Origin: Pseudomonadota bacterium
GTDB lineage: Bacteria > Pseudomonadota > Alphaproteobacteria > Rhizobiales > Xanthobacteraceae
DNA: 23,308 nucleotides
NCBI GenBank assembly: GCA_023388935.1
Contig: JAEWFG010000041.1
Span: 1 to 23,308, forward strand
Reading direction: 5' to 3'
Below the pieces are notes generated by a model. It was not told the DNA's origin, searched no databases, and saw nothing but the letters and a program-made list of their open reading frames with translations. The position numbers were made by a program, and so were the translations under genes. Positions 8,691 to 16,475 of this stretch are shown here, piece by piece; within the stretch, counting starts at the first letter, position 1, and each line of letters begins with the position of its first letter.

Positions 8691-10362
8691 CGTCACCTCC
8701 GAGATAGGCGGCGACGACCTTGGGATCGGACAAGACCTCGTCCGGCGCGCCGCGCGCGATCACGCTACCGGCGTTCATGACGATGCAATGGCCGCACAGC
8801 GCGCGGATCGCATCCATCACGTGTTCGACCATGATGATGGTGAGGCCGCGATCGCGCAATTTCGCGATCAGGGCGATCCCGGTCTCGAGCTCGCTCGGAT
8901 TGAGACCCGCCAGCCACTCGTCGAGCAGCACGAGGCGCGGCTGAAGCGCCAGCGCGCGGGCGAGCTCCAGCCGCTTCTGATCGATATAGGTCAGCTCGCC
9001 CGCAGGCGATTCCGACATGGCGCCAAGCCCGACCAGATCGAGCAACTCGCGGCCCATCGCGTCCGAACTGCTTGACGACGCCGGCGCGGCGGAGAACAGC
9101 CGCGCGGCTGCAACGTTTTCGGCGACCGTGAGGTCCGGCATCACGCGCACCAATTGGAAAGTGCGCGCGAGGCCAAGGCGCGCGATCTGGTGCGCGCGGA
9201 GGCCATTGAGCACCGTGCTGCCGAGCCGGATCGTACCTGATGACGGCCGCAAGGCCCCCGACAGCGTATTCAGGAGCGTCGTCTTGCCGGAGCCATTCGG
9301 GCCGATGATACCGACGATCTCACCCGGCGCGACCGTGAAGCTGACGCCATCGACCGCGCGCAGTCCACTGAACGACTTGCTGACCCCGTCGACCGCGAGG
9401 AGCGGTGCATCCACGGTGCGGCCGGAAGCGGCGCGGCCATCGGCGGGTACGCGCGAGCGTCCGGCCCCGAACAGGCCGATCACGCCGTTCGGCAGCACCA
9501 TGACGATCAGGACGAAGATGATTCCGAGCACGATGCTGAAATGATTGGGCAGCGTCGCGGTCAGGACTTCGAACAGCAGGACCAGCGGAATCACGCCCAG
9601 CACGGGCCCGAAAAGCGAGCCCGCACCGCCGAGCAAAGCCATGATCACGACCTCGAACGAGATCATCGGATTGAAGGCGATCGCGGGATCTATGTAGGTC
9701 CAGCGGGGCGCCATCACCGCGCCGGTCATCGCCATGAATGTCGCACTCAGAACGAACACGGCGAGCTTGACCCGCGTTGCGTCGATGCCGGAATGACTGG
9801 CCGCGGTCTCGTCGGCGCCGATGGCGCGCAGGGCCAACCCATAGCGCGAGCGCCCGAGCAGCCAGCCCACCAGGAAGACGAGCGCGGTAAGGCCCAGGAG
9901 CTGCCAGTAGAGAATGTCCTGCGTCACGGCGCTGAAGAGATAGCGGCCGACCGACTTGTGGATATTGACCTCGTACCAGATCACGAGTTGCCGGATCAGC
10001 TCGGCAAGCCCGAAGGAGAAGATCACGAAATAGATCCCGGACAGGCGCAGCGTCGAGAGCCCGGTGATCCCCGCGGTGACTGCGCCCACGCCGGCCGCGA
10101 CCAGCAGCACGGCGGGCCAGGGCATCGTATCGCCGAGCACCGCGGCGGTGTAAGCGCCGAGGCCGAAGAAAGCGACCGTCGCAAGCGAGATGTACCGGGT
10201 GGGGCCCGAGAACATCGTCCAGGCGGTTGCCAGGATCGTAAAATAGAGAATGCTGATACCGAGCGCGAGATAGTAGCCGTTGGCATACAACGGATAGGCG
10301 ATGACGGCCGCGGCCAGCGCCAGGCCGGCGCACCACGGCAATATCCGGACAAGCGCTCTCAT
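8683..10362 (-). CDS. LivM-LivG fusion: HAAT transporter permease with C-terminal ATPase
   Basis: A single 559-residue chain joins a LivM permease and a LivG ATPase. Residues 1-300 hold the LivM membrane domain with about eight to ten helices and the coupling motif ALRAIGADETAASHSGID (179-196). Residues 300-318 are a polar linker, and 320-559 are the LivG nucleotide-binding domain. Walker A is GPNGSGKTT (354-362) and the switch histidine is in MVEHVMD. The ABC signature is degenerate, ELTYIDQKR (456-464), where E. coli LivG has LAYGQQRR, and Walker B ends DEW instead of DEP (481-483). The partner LivF has a canonical signature. The start overlaps the livH stop as ATGA (10359-10362), and the end overlaps livF. 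Such fusions are known in rhizobia. Function in uptake is secure; the substrate is not. Confidence 0.92.
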   Translation of the reverse strand: MRALVRILPWCAGLALAAAVIAYPLYANGYYLALGISILYFTILATAWTMFSGPTRYISLATVAFFGLGAYTAAVLGDTMPWPAVLLVAAGVGAVTAGITGLSTLRLSGIYFVIFSFGLAELIRQLVIWYEVNIHKSVGRYLFSAVTQDILYWQLLGLTALVFLVGWLLGRSRYGLALRAIGADETAASHSGIDATRVKLAVFVLSATFMAMTGAVMAPRWTYIDPAIAFNPMISFEVVIMALLGGAGSLFGPVLGVIPLVLLFEVLTATLPNHFSIVLGIIFVLIVMVLPNGVIGLFGAGRSRVPADGRAASGRTVDAPLLAVDGVSKSFSGLRAVDGVSFTVAPGEIVGIIGPNGSGKTTLLNTLSGALRPSSGTIRLGSTVLNGLRAHQIARLGLARTFQLVRVMPDLTVAENVAAARLFSAAPASSSSSDAMGRELLDLVGLGAMSESPAGELTYIDQKRLELARALALQPRLVLLDEWLAGLNPSELETGIALIAKLRDRGLTIIMVEHVMDAIRALCGHCIVMNAGSVIARGAPDEVLSDPKVVAAYLGGDDA

Positions 10363-11234
10363 GAAGCGGCTCTCCCGAACAGGCCGGTCGGCCGGATCAA
10401 GAGCACGCCGAGAAACAGCGCGTAAGTGGCGGCCAGCGTCAGGCCGGGATCGACCAGTCGTGCCACCGCGATTTCGACCACGCCGAGTAGCAGTCCCGCG
10501 ACCAGCGCACCCATGACGTTGCCGACTCCGCCCATGATGACGACGACCAGCGCCTTCATGGTGAAGACCACGCCCATCGCGGCATTGAAGGTGAGAAACA
10601 TGCTGACGAGCACGCCGCCGACGGCCACGAGGCCGCCACCAAATGCAAACGCCAGCCCTGACAGTGCCGTCACGTCGATCCCGACGAGGCGCGCCGCATT
10701 CGGGTCCACCGCGATGGCGCGGATGGCGGTGCCGATCCGCGTGCGGGTCAGGGCCAGATAGACGGCGCCGCCGACCAATGCCGCGAACAGCAGCGCGACG
10801 AGGCGATTGACCGCAAGGGTCGATCCGAGGACGGTCAATGGAATCGAGAGATAGCTATAGCTGTAATACTGGCCGCCGAAGGCGACCAACATGGCGCCCT
10901 GGATCACGAACAGAACACCGAAGGTGACGAGAATGCTGTCGGTCTCCTGAGCGCCTCTGTCCTTGCCACGCCGCATCAGCCGTTCGAGCAAAAAACGATA
11001 GAGCAGCCAGTTCAGCACCATCGCGACCGGGACCGCCAGCAGCAGCGCGGCCAGTGGGCTGAGGCCGAGACCGCTGTAGAGCCAGAACGCGCCGAAGGCG
11101 GCCGCGACCAGTGCCTCCCCGTAGGAGAGGTTCATGATCCGCGCCACGCCATATTGCAGCGTCAGCCCCAGCGCGATCAGCGCATACATGCCGCCGAGCA
11201 CGAGGCCCGGCAGGACGATGTCGACAACCAGCAT
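10359..11234 (-). CDS. livH: LIV-type ABC transporter permease LivH
   Basis: Inner-membrane permease partner of the LivM-LivG fusion, 291 residues from the ATG at 11234 (MLVVDIVLPGLVLGGMYALIA), which matches the usual LivH beginning. An in-frame TTG at 11282 would add 16 polar residues and lies inside the spacer after the binding-protein gene, so it is rejected. Features include the early GLTLQYGVARIMNLSYGE motif and the cytoplasmic coupling loop TRIGTAIRAIAVDPNAARLVGID near residues 183-205. The ribosome site is weak (AAGGGA about 10 bases upstream). The gene follows the binding-protein gene after 64 bases, a spacer holding an inverted repeat, and its stop overlaps the next start by four bases. 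Confidence 0.93.
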   Translation of the reverse strand: MLVVDIVLPGLVLGGMYALIALGLTLQYGVARIMNLSYGEALVAAAFGAFWLYSGLGLSPLAALLLAVPVAMVLNWLLYRFLLERLMRRGKDRGAQETDSILVTFGVLFVIQGAMLVAFGGQYYSYSYLSIPLTVLGSTLAVNRLVALLFAALVGGAVYLALTRTRIGTAIRAIAVDPNAARLVGIDVTALSGLAFAFGGGLVAVGGVLVSMFLTFNAAMGVVFTMKALVVVIMGGVGNVMGALVAGLLLGVVEIAVARLVDPGLTLAATYALFLGVLLIRPTGLFGRAAS

Positions 11235-11258
11235 GAAAACGACGTCCCTTCGACCGGA

Positions 11259-11291
11259 CGGCAGGCAGGCCTCGCGATGCAAGACCTGCCG
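11259..11291 (-). repeat. Inverted repeat in the spacer between the binding-protein gene and livH
   Basis: CGGCAGG at 11259-11265 pairs exactly with CCTGCCG at 11285-11291; an alternative pairing uses GGCAGG at 11264-11269. It lies just after the stop of the binding-protein gene. A stem here is a common way to protect the upstream message so that binding protein exceeds membrane subunits. There is no T-run, so it is not an obvious full terminator. Confidence 0.35.
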
Positions 11292-11298
11292 GCCAGCC

Positions 11299-12519
11299 TT
11301 ACTGCCACTGCGGCTTCGGTACGGCCGGCGTGCGAGCGCCCGGAAGCGAGGTCGGCGCGAGGGCGTAGAATTCGCCGTTCTGCCACTGGCCGACGCTCCA
11401 CACCTCCTGGAGCAATCCGTCCTTCAGCTTGATCTTGCCGATGATGGTGTCGAACGTGCCCGAGCGGATCTCCGCCGCGACCGCGGCGCGATCGAGCTTG
11501 CCGACCTTCTCAATCGCCTGCTGGAGCACCTGGAGGCTTGCATAGGTGATCGAGCTCGCCCAGCGATCGGGCTCCTTGCCGGTCGCGGCCTTGTGGCGCG
11601 CGAGATAGTCCTTGATCTGCGGCGAGTCGGCGTTCCAGCCGCCGATCCCCATCACACCGTCGCTGTTGGTGCCGAACTTGCCCTTGTAGAGCGGGAAGGC
11701 GGTGCCGACGCCGACGTAGAAGACCTTCGGGTTGAACTTCAGGAGCTGCGCCTGCTCGGTCAGCGCGATCGTATCCGGCGGATAGCTGAAGGCGATGAAC
11801 GCGTCGGGCTTGGCGGCAATCGCGTCATTGAGCAGAGGCTGCAGGTCCTGCGACCCCATGGGATAGGTCTTGTCGTAAGCGAGCGTGAAGCCGGCCTTCT
11901 TGAAGGCCTCGCGGCCGGCGGCGGAGAGCTCGATCCCGAACTGGTCGGCGACGCTCACCATGGCGATGGTGCCGCCGATCTTGCCTTCGCTCTTCAGCTT
12001 GCCGAGCAGCTCGGCGAGCGCCTCGGAGATCTGCGCCGATGTGCCGAGCCAGAACGTCGCGTTCGGCCAGCGCTTGGCGAGCTCCGGCGCCTTGTCGGTC
12101 ACCGAGGTCACCGCGAGGTGAGGGTAGCCGAGACGGTTCAGCGTCGGGCCGACCGCAAGGTTGAGGCCCGTGCTCCACGGCGGAAGAATGAAATCCACCT
12201 TGTCCTGATTGGCGAGGCGCTCGATCGCCTTGACCGCTTCTTCCGAGCTGCTGCGATCGTCGTACTCGACGACTTCGATCGGCAGCTTCTTGTCGCCGAG
12301 CTTGATGCCGCCGGCTGCGTTCACGTCCTTCACCCACAGTTCGTAATTGGGCAGGGTGGTGATGCCAGCGCCGCCGGCATAGGGACCGGTCTTGGAAATG
12401 GCATAGCCGATCCGGATTTTCTCCTGCGCATCGGCCGGGGACGCAAAGATTCCCAGTCCCGTGGCCAGAGCCGCAAGGCCAGTGACGCGCAGCAACGTTC
12501 GACGGTTCGCCGAAAGCAT
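11299..12519 (-). CDS. LivK-type periplasmic substrate-binding protein
   Basis: Extracytoplasmic binding protein of the HAAT importer, 406 residues. The ATG at 12519 has GGGAGG six bases upstream; the longer frame to 12585 is rejected. The N-terminus is a signal peptide of about 31 residues ending ASPADA before QEKIRIGYA, with a twin arginine (NRRTLLR) that only loosely resembles a Tat motif. The mature protein opens with IRIGYAISKTGPYAGG, the standard type I periplasmic-binding (Peripla_BP_6) start, and continues with AAGGIKLGDKKLPIEVVEYDDRS, which is also typical. It is the first gene of the minus-strand unit that continues through livH, livM-livG and livF to the aldehyde dehydrogenase. The ligand cannot be read from sequence; the context suggests an amine, amide or aromatic compound more than a branched-chain amino acid. 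Confidence 0.93.
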   Translation of the reverse strand: MLSANRRTLLRVTGLAALATGLGIFASPADAQEKIRIGYAISKTGPYAGGAGITTLPNYELWVKDVNAAGGIKLGDKKLPIEVVEYDDRSSSEEAVKAIERLANQDKVDFILPPWSTGLNLAVGPTLNRLGYPHLAVTSVTDKAPELAKRWPNATFWLGTSAQISEALAELLGKLKSEGKIGGTIAMVSVADQFGIELSAAGREAFKKAGFTLAYDKTYPMGSQDLQPLLNDAIAAKPDAFIAFSYPPDTIALTEQAQLLKFNPKVFYVGVGTAFPLYKGKFGTNSDGVMGIGGWNADSPQIKDYLARHKAATGKEPDRWASSITYASLQVLQQAIEKVGKLDRAAVAAEIRSGTFDTIIGKIKLKDGLLQEVWSVGQWQNGEFYALAPTSLPGARTPAVPKPQWQ

Positions 12520-12669
12520 GTCGAGCCTCCCTCGTGTTTCGCTCAAGCGATTGTTCGCAACGATGTGAGTGGATCGTTGTCTCATCGTCCCATTTATTTC
12601 GCCGCTGCTTCGACAAGCTGGCCGCGACCAGGACTTGACCTACCAAGCACTCTCGGATTTGTTCGCACA
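12520..12669. promoter_or_regulatory. Divergent control region between the binding-protein operon and the second AraC regulator
   Basis: This 150-base gap must contain both promoters. A perfect inverted repeat, CAACGAT at 12558-12564 and ATCGTTG at 12573-12579 with an 8-base spacer, lies about 40-60 bases before the binding-protein start. The nine-base word TTGTTCGCA occurs at 12551-12559 and again at 12659-12667, directly before the regulator start. Either could be regulator contacts. A TTGACC at 12635-12640 resembles a -35 element, but no good -10 follows. Confidence 0.4.
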
Positions 12670-13650
12670 ATGGATAAATCCGGGGAAAGGTTGGACGCTT
12701 CTGGTCGCAATGGGCAAGTGCGGCGAGGCGTCGCGGGGGCCCATCCGGCGCCAGCCGTTCCAGCGAGCGAAGCTGCGCCGGTCGGCGCTCAGCTGATCGG
12801 ATCGCACTATGTTGCGCGGCGCTGGATGCTGAGGTCGAAAACGGCGCGGCCATTCATTCATCTGCTCTGCCTTCACGGTGGAGCCGCCGCCGAGGTCGGC
12901 CAGGCCGGAAAGACGATGACGTTGGCAGGGCCCGCGATCGTCTGGCTCCCTGCGGGGGCGGCCGAGTATCTCGATGTGTCCGCAGGAGCGGCCGTCGAGC
13001 TTCTTCAACTGCGCGCGGGCGTGTGGCATCGCTATCTGCCGCCGTCGGCCGAGCCTGCCTATCTCGCCCTCGAAGGCGCCGGCGGCATCATGGCGCTCCC
13101 GGTCGAACGATACCTTGCGACCACGATGGCGCGTTCCATCGCGGCGATCGCGGCCGAGATCGCGTCGCCAGCACGCAGCGGTGCGGCGTCGATCATATCG
13201 GCGGAGCTGACGCTGTGCGTGTTGCGTTTCTGGCGCCTGTTCGCCGGCGACAGCGATCGGGAGGAGGAGGGCAGCCGTGCCGAAATCCTGAGCCGCTTCC
13301 GCAGGCTGCTCGAGGAGCGGTATCAGCAGCACCTGCGCGTCAGCGATTACGCCAAGCTTCTCGGCATCACGCCGGATCGCCTGCACGCACTCTGCAGTCG
13401 CGAACTGAAGCGCTCGCCGAGCGAGTTGATCCAGCAGCGCGTCGTCAAGGAAGCGGCGACACGGCTCGAGGCCGGCACCGTCGCAGTCAAGCAGGTCGCA
13501 TTCGCGCTCGGCTTCAAGGACACCGCGTATTTCAGCCGCTTCTTCCGCAAACACACCGGCGAGGCACCGGGCGTGTGGCGCCGGCGTGTGGCGGCGCGCG
13601 CGCGAGCCGGGCGATCTCGGCCGACGCTGAACTTTGCGGACTGGCCGTGA
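12670..13650 (+). CDS. AraC-family transcriptional regulator
   Basis: Regulator of 326 residues if started at the ATG at 12670 (MDKSGERLDASG); no clear ribosome binding site precedes it, so the start is uncertain and a later one is possible. The open frame continues far upstream only because it is antisense to the binding-protein and livH genes. Residues 70-130 look like a cupin-like ligand-sensing domain (GPAIVWLPAGAAEYLDV). Residues 214-305 are the AraC double helix-turn-helix: LRVSDYAKLLGITPDRLHALC, then VKQVAFALGFKDTAYFSRFF, then the common ending TGEAPGVWRRR. It is divergent from the transporter/dehydrogenase operon and probably controls it. It differs in type from the EutR-like regulator, so the two halves of the island may be controlled separately. 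Confidence 0.87.
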   Translation: MDKSGERLDASGRNGQVRRGVAGAHPAPAVPASEAAPVGAQLIGSHYVARRWMLRSKTARPFIHLLCLHGGAAAEVGQAGKTMTLAGPAIVWLPAGAAEYLDVSAGAAVELLQLRAGVWHRYLPPSAEPAYLALEGAGGIMALPVERYLATTMARSIAAIAAEIASPARSGAASIISAELTLCVLRFWRLFAGDSDREEEGSRAEILSRFRRLLEERYQQHLRVSDYAKLLGITPDRLHALCSRELKRSPSELIQQRVVKEAATRLEAGTVAVKQVAFALGFKDTAYFSRFFRKHTGEAPGVWRRRVAARARAGRSRPTLNFADWP

Positions 13651-13684
13651 TGCTCGATCCAGTCGATCCGGCGCCGAGGGGCGG

Positions 13685-14587
13685 TCAGACCTCGCTGATC
13701 GAGAACCGGTGTTCTGGAAGCCCCTGCGCGACGCCGTGGATGGCAAGAACATGACCAGCCTGAGGCTCAACGCTCAACCGCTGCTGATCCAGGAACTTTC
13801 TCGCCGTCGTCACGAACAGCGTCTTGAGATCGCTTCCCCCGAAGCACAGGCACGTTGGATTGGTCACAGGCATCGGGATAACGGTGTCGATCTGCCCGTC
13901 CGGCCGATAGCGCACCACCCGGCCGCCCGAAAAGAAAGCCGTCCATAACCCACCGGCAACATTGACGCACGCGCCGTCGGGTCTCTCCTGCGATGCTCTG
14001 TAATCCGCAAACAGGCGTCTGTTGCTGATCACCCCATCGTCAAGATCGAAGTCGAACATCCATGTGCAGTATCGCCGTGTGTCCGTGAAATAGAGCGTGC
14101 GATTGTCAGGCGAGAACGCAATCCCGTTGGACACGATGACGTCGCCGAAGATGCGCGCCACCTGACCATCGCCGGTCACGCGATACAGCGAGCCGTTCAG
14201 GCGATGCAGCTGGTTGTCCATGGTGCCGATCCACAGGCGGCCGCGGGCGTCCACGCGGCCGTCGTTGAGGCGGTTGTCCAGGCCGATTTCGACTTCGAAG
14301 ACCCGGTCTGAGGGATCGGCATCGGCTGCGCGATGGTGGAGGGTCAGGTCCTGCCCAAGCAGATGCGAACCGTCCGCCGTGAAGGCCTGGCTGCCGAGGA
14401 ACTGGCAATCGTAGGAGGATACGTGATGGGCGCCCGTCGCCGGATCGAAGGATTGATGCGGTCTACGGTCGATGTCGATCCACCAGAGCTTACGCGACCG
14501 GTCGCACCACAATGGAGTCTCGCCGAGAATGTCGGCCGTGGCGACTGCGGTCTCGACCCTATCCGCGGAAATCGAATTCGCAGTCAT
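13685..14587 (-). CDS. SMP-30/gluconolactonase/LRE family protein (lactonase)
   Basis: Six-bladed beta-propeller metal-dependent lactonase family, 300 residues, the usual length. The metal and substrate residues are visible: Glu23 in GETPLWCD, Asn108 in RLNDGRVDARGRLWIGTMD, Asn154 in VSNGIAFSPD, and Asp204 in RPDGACVNVAGGLW. These match the Glu, Asn, Asn, Asp set known from human SMP-30 (E18, N103, N154, D204). No signal peptide is evident. The start ATG at 14587 overlaps the stop of the M24 peptidase gene by four bases, so the two are translated together. Family members open sugar lactones such as gluconolactone or xylonolactone. Here the TRAP/dehydratase cluster next door suggests a lactone or cyclic ester made in that pathway, which is inference. 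Confidence 0.9.
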   Translation of the reverse strand: MTANSISADRVETAVATADILGETPLWCDRSRKLWWIDIDRRPHQSFDPATGAHHVSSYDCQFLGSQAFTADGSHLLGQDLTLHHRAADADPSDRVFEVEIGLDNRLNDGRVDARGRLWIGTMDNQLHRLNGSLYRVTGDGQVARIFGDVIVSNGIAFSPDNRTLYFTDTRRYCTWMFDFDLDDGVISNRRLFADYRASQERPDGACVNVAGGLWTAFFSGGRVVRYRPDGQIDTVIPMPVTNPTCLCFGGSDLKTLFVTTARKFLDQQRLSVEPQAGHVLAIHGVAQGLPEHRFSISEV

Positions 14588-15756
14588 CCCCGAATCCGAT
14601 TCCAGCCGCGCGCGCCGTCGCCAAAGGCCTGATACCCGTCCGTCGTGACGGCGATTGTATCCTCGAGCTTGATGAAGCCCCGTCGCGGGTGAGCCAGCGT
14701 GGTTTCGATCGAGATGACCATGCCGGCCTCAAGGGGCTCATTGGCGTCGTCGGCGGGATAGGGGATGGGGCCCCTCGACGTCAGACGCGGCGCCTCGTGG
14801 CTGACGATGCCCATGCCATGGGCGACGAAATGCATGTGCTTGCCGTGAGCAGACCGCGCGAGAGCCTCGCTGGCCGCGGCATAGATATCGCTGCCGATGA
14901 GACCGGCCCGGATCGGCATGCGGGCGGCTTGCTGAACCAGGTCGATATCCTCGAGCAGATCGAGGAGTTCGCCGTCGGGCGCCCCGTGCACGGCCATTCG
15001 GCAGAGGTCGCCGATGTACCCCCTGAAATTGCCGCCCGAATCCAGTGACACGATGTCGCCCTGTTCAAGCCGCTGCTCAGAGGGAGCACGGTTGAGGCTG
15101 GTCCCCATTGTCACCAGGGCGTATTCGAAAACCATGTCACGGGACAGTTCGGCCCGTCGCAAATGATCGATGATCTCGCGCTTGCTTTGTCCGGAGCGGG
15201 TGTCCTTGACCGCGTCGATCATGGAGGCGACCACCCGCTCCGACGCCTCGCGGAGGATCTCCAGCTCGGCCACGGTCTTGATCGAGCGCAGTTTCTCGAG
15301 CGGGCGCATCGCCTCGACGAGCTGACAATTACGGAGGTCCTTGCGCAGCGCGTCCGCCGCATCGGCCGGCAGGAACGACATCTCGACGCCGACGCGAAGC
15401 GCAGACGTCGTGACAGACCTGACATGTTTGAGGGCAAGCGTCATCGCCTCGACCGAGGTTGACGATCCAAACACCACTGGCGGCATCCAATATCCGGCGC
15501 TCGTTCGGTTCTGGACGCTGTCCCGCTCGTTTCGGTTGGCGATATAGGCCGACTTGTCCGGCGCCCCCTTCACGTAGACAAAGACGGGCAGATACCGGCT
15601 GATGCCGACGGCTTCCATGTAATCGAACTGGAAGTGATAGTACCCGCCGAGAAGGTACTGGATGTTGTGCTTCGAGGTGACGATCAGGACATCGATGCCG
15701 AAGTCATCGAGCAAGCCGTCAAGCCTGGTCGTGGAGAATGGAATCTTGGAGTGCAT
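14584..15756 (-). CDS. M24-family metallopeptidase (Xaa-Pro aminopeptidase / creatinase type)
   Basis: Pita-bread fold hydrolase of 390 residues with a creatinase-type N-terminal domain (about 1-150) and a catalytic domain (about 160-385). The five metal ligands expected of a dinuclear M24 peptidase are present: Asp239 (SLDSGG), Asp250 (GYIGDLCR), His313 (VAHGMGI), Glu351 (SIETTL) and Glu365 (KLEDTIAV). It should therefore be a metal-dependent Xaa-Pro peptidase and not creatinase, which lacks the metal set. No signal peptide is seen. It lies 59 bases after the GntR gene and overlaps the SMP-30 gene by four bases (ATGA at 14584-14587). M24 proteins often accompany transporter-linked catabolic genes, but its role here is unknown. 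Confidence 0.9.
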   Translation of the reverse strand: MHSKIPFSTTRLDGLLDDFGIDVLIVTSKHNIQYLLGGYYHFQFDYMEAVGISRYLPVFVYVKGAPDKSAYIANRNERDSVQNRTSAGYWMPPVVFGSSTSVEAMTLALKHVRSVTTSALRVGVEMSFLPADAADALRKDLRNCQLVEAMRPLEKLRSIKTVAELEILREASERVVASMIDAVKDTRSGQSKREIIDHLRRAELSRDMVFEYALVTMGTSLNRAPSEQRLEQGDIVSLDSGGNFRGYIGDLCRMAVHGAPDGELLDLLEDIDLVQQAARMPIRAGLIGSDIYAAASEALARSAHGKHMHFVAHGMGIVSHEAPRLTSRGPIPYPADDANEPLEAGMVISIETTLAHPRRGFIKLEDTIAVTTDGYQAFGDGARGWNRIRG

Positions 15757-15815
15757 CTATCGTTCTTTTTCGTCGACGACTTGAAGCTTGACGTGAAACT
15801 TTGGCGCTAGGGCGA

Positions 15816-16475
15816 TCAGCTGTTCTTCCAGGAGGACAGGGCATGCGCGACGCAGCCATTGATATGTTCGCTGAGGACGGTCCTGGCCTTCTTGATGTCC
15901 CGCTTCAGGGCGCATTCCAGCAACGCCTTGTGCTGGTTGATCGTCTCCGCGCCCCGATAGCGCAGCGCATAGCGGAAGTATTTGTCGAACACGATCGCGT
16001 GGGTATGCATCAACTCGCGCGACCCGCAACTCGATATCAGCGCCTGATGGAATTCGCCGTCATAGCGCTTGCGCAGCTCGGGATCGTCGCCCTCGGCGAG
16101 GACGGTGCGTTCGGTGGCCGCGAGCTTGTGATGCGCTGAGACGATGCGGCCCTCCCATTCGACGTCGCCGGCACGGAACGACTCGGCCATCGCATGATGC
16201 TCCAGCAGGATCCGCAGATCGGCGAGCTCGCGCAGGTTCTGGATCGAGACCGGAGCCACCTCGAATCCACGCTGGCCTTCGGCAACCACAAAACCCTCGG
16301 ACGTCAGGCGGTTGAGGATCTCACGCAGCGTGCTGATGCTGACGCCGTAATCTTCCTTCATGGCGTCGAGCTTGAGACGTCCGGATGGCGTGAGCACGCC
16401 GAAAATGATGTCGGACCGGATGCGCTGATAGCCGCTGTCGCCCGCCGACAGGGGCCGCTCCTCAAGTGACGTCAT
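15816..16475 (-). CDS. GntR-family transcriptional regulator (FCD subfamily)
   Basis: Regulator of 219 residues from the ATG at 16475 (MTSLEERPLS). Two earlier in-frame starts, ATG 16529 and TTG 16544, would add poorly conserved residues and overlap a palindrome, so they are less likely. Residues 14-77 are the winged helix-turn-helix (YQRIRSDIIFGVLTPSGRL, then LREILNRLTSEGFV), and 80-210 the all-helical FCD effector domain. His143 (EFHQAL), His182 (NQHKALL) and His204 (SEHI) are placed like the metal-binding histidines of FCD proteins, which bind small carboxylates. It is divergent from the TRAP operon and heads the M24/SMP-30 unit, so it is the expected repressor of both. The 59-base gap to the M24 gene shows no terminator. 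Confidence 0.9.
   Translation of the reverse strand: MTSLEERPLSAGDSGYQRIRSDIIFGVLTPSGRLKLDAMKEDYGVSISTLREILNRLTSEGFVVAEGQRGFEVAPVSIQNLRELADLRILLEHHAMAESFRAGDVEWEGRIVSAHHKLAATERTVLAEGDDPELRKRYDGEFHQALISSCGSRELMHTHAIVFDKYFRYALRYRGAETINQHKALLECALKRDIKKARTVLSEHINGCVAHALSSWKNS

Noticed and set aside
9541..10425. Plus-strand frame of 294 codons opposite the LivM part of the fusion
   Set aside because: It is very rich in charged residues and His/Gln, as expected for the reverse of membrane-helix codons.
12430..12519. Twin-arginine (Tat) signal in the LivK-type protein
   Set aside because: NRRTLLR only loosely fits the Tat consensus, and type I binding proteins normally use Sec. The evidence is too weak to call.
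11134..12669. Upstream extension of the second AraC gene to give an 838-residue protein
   Set aside because: The first 512 codons are antisense to livH and the binding-protein gene and show no domain. Only the part from 12670 is AraC-like.
15757..16029. 90-codon minus-strand frame overlapping the end of the GntR gene
   Set aside because: It is mostly an alternate frame of the GntR coding sequence and has no ribosome site or domain.
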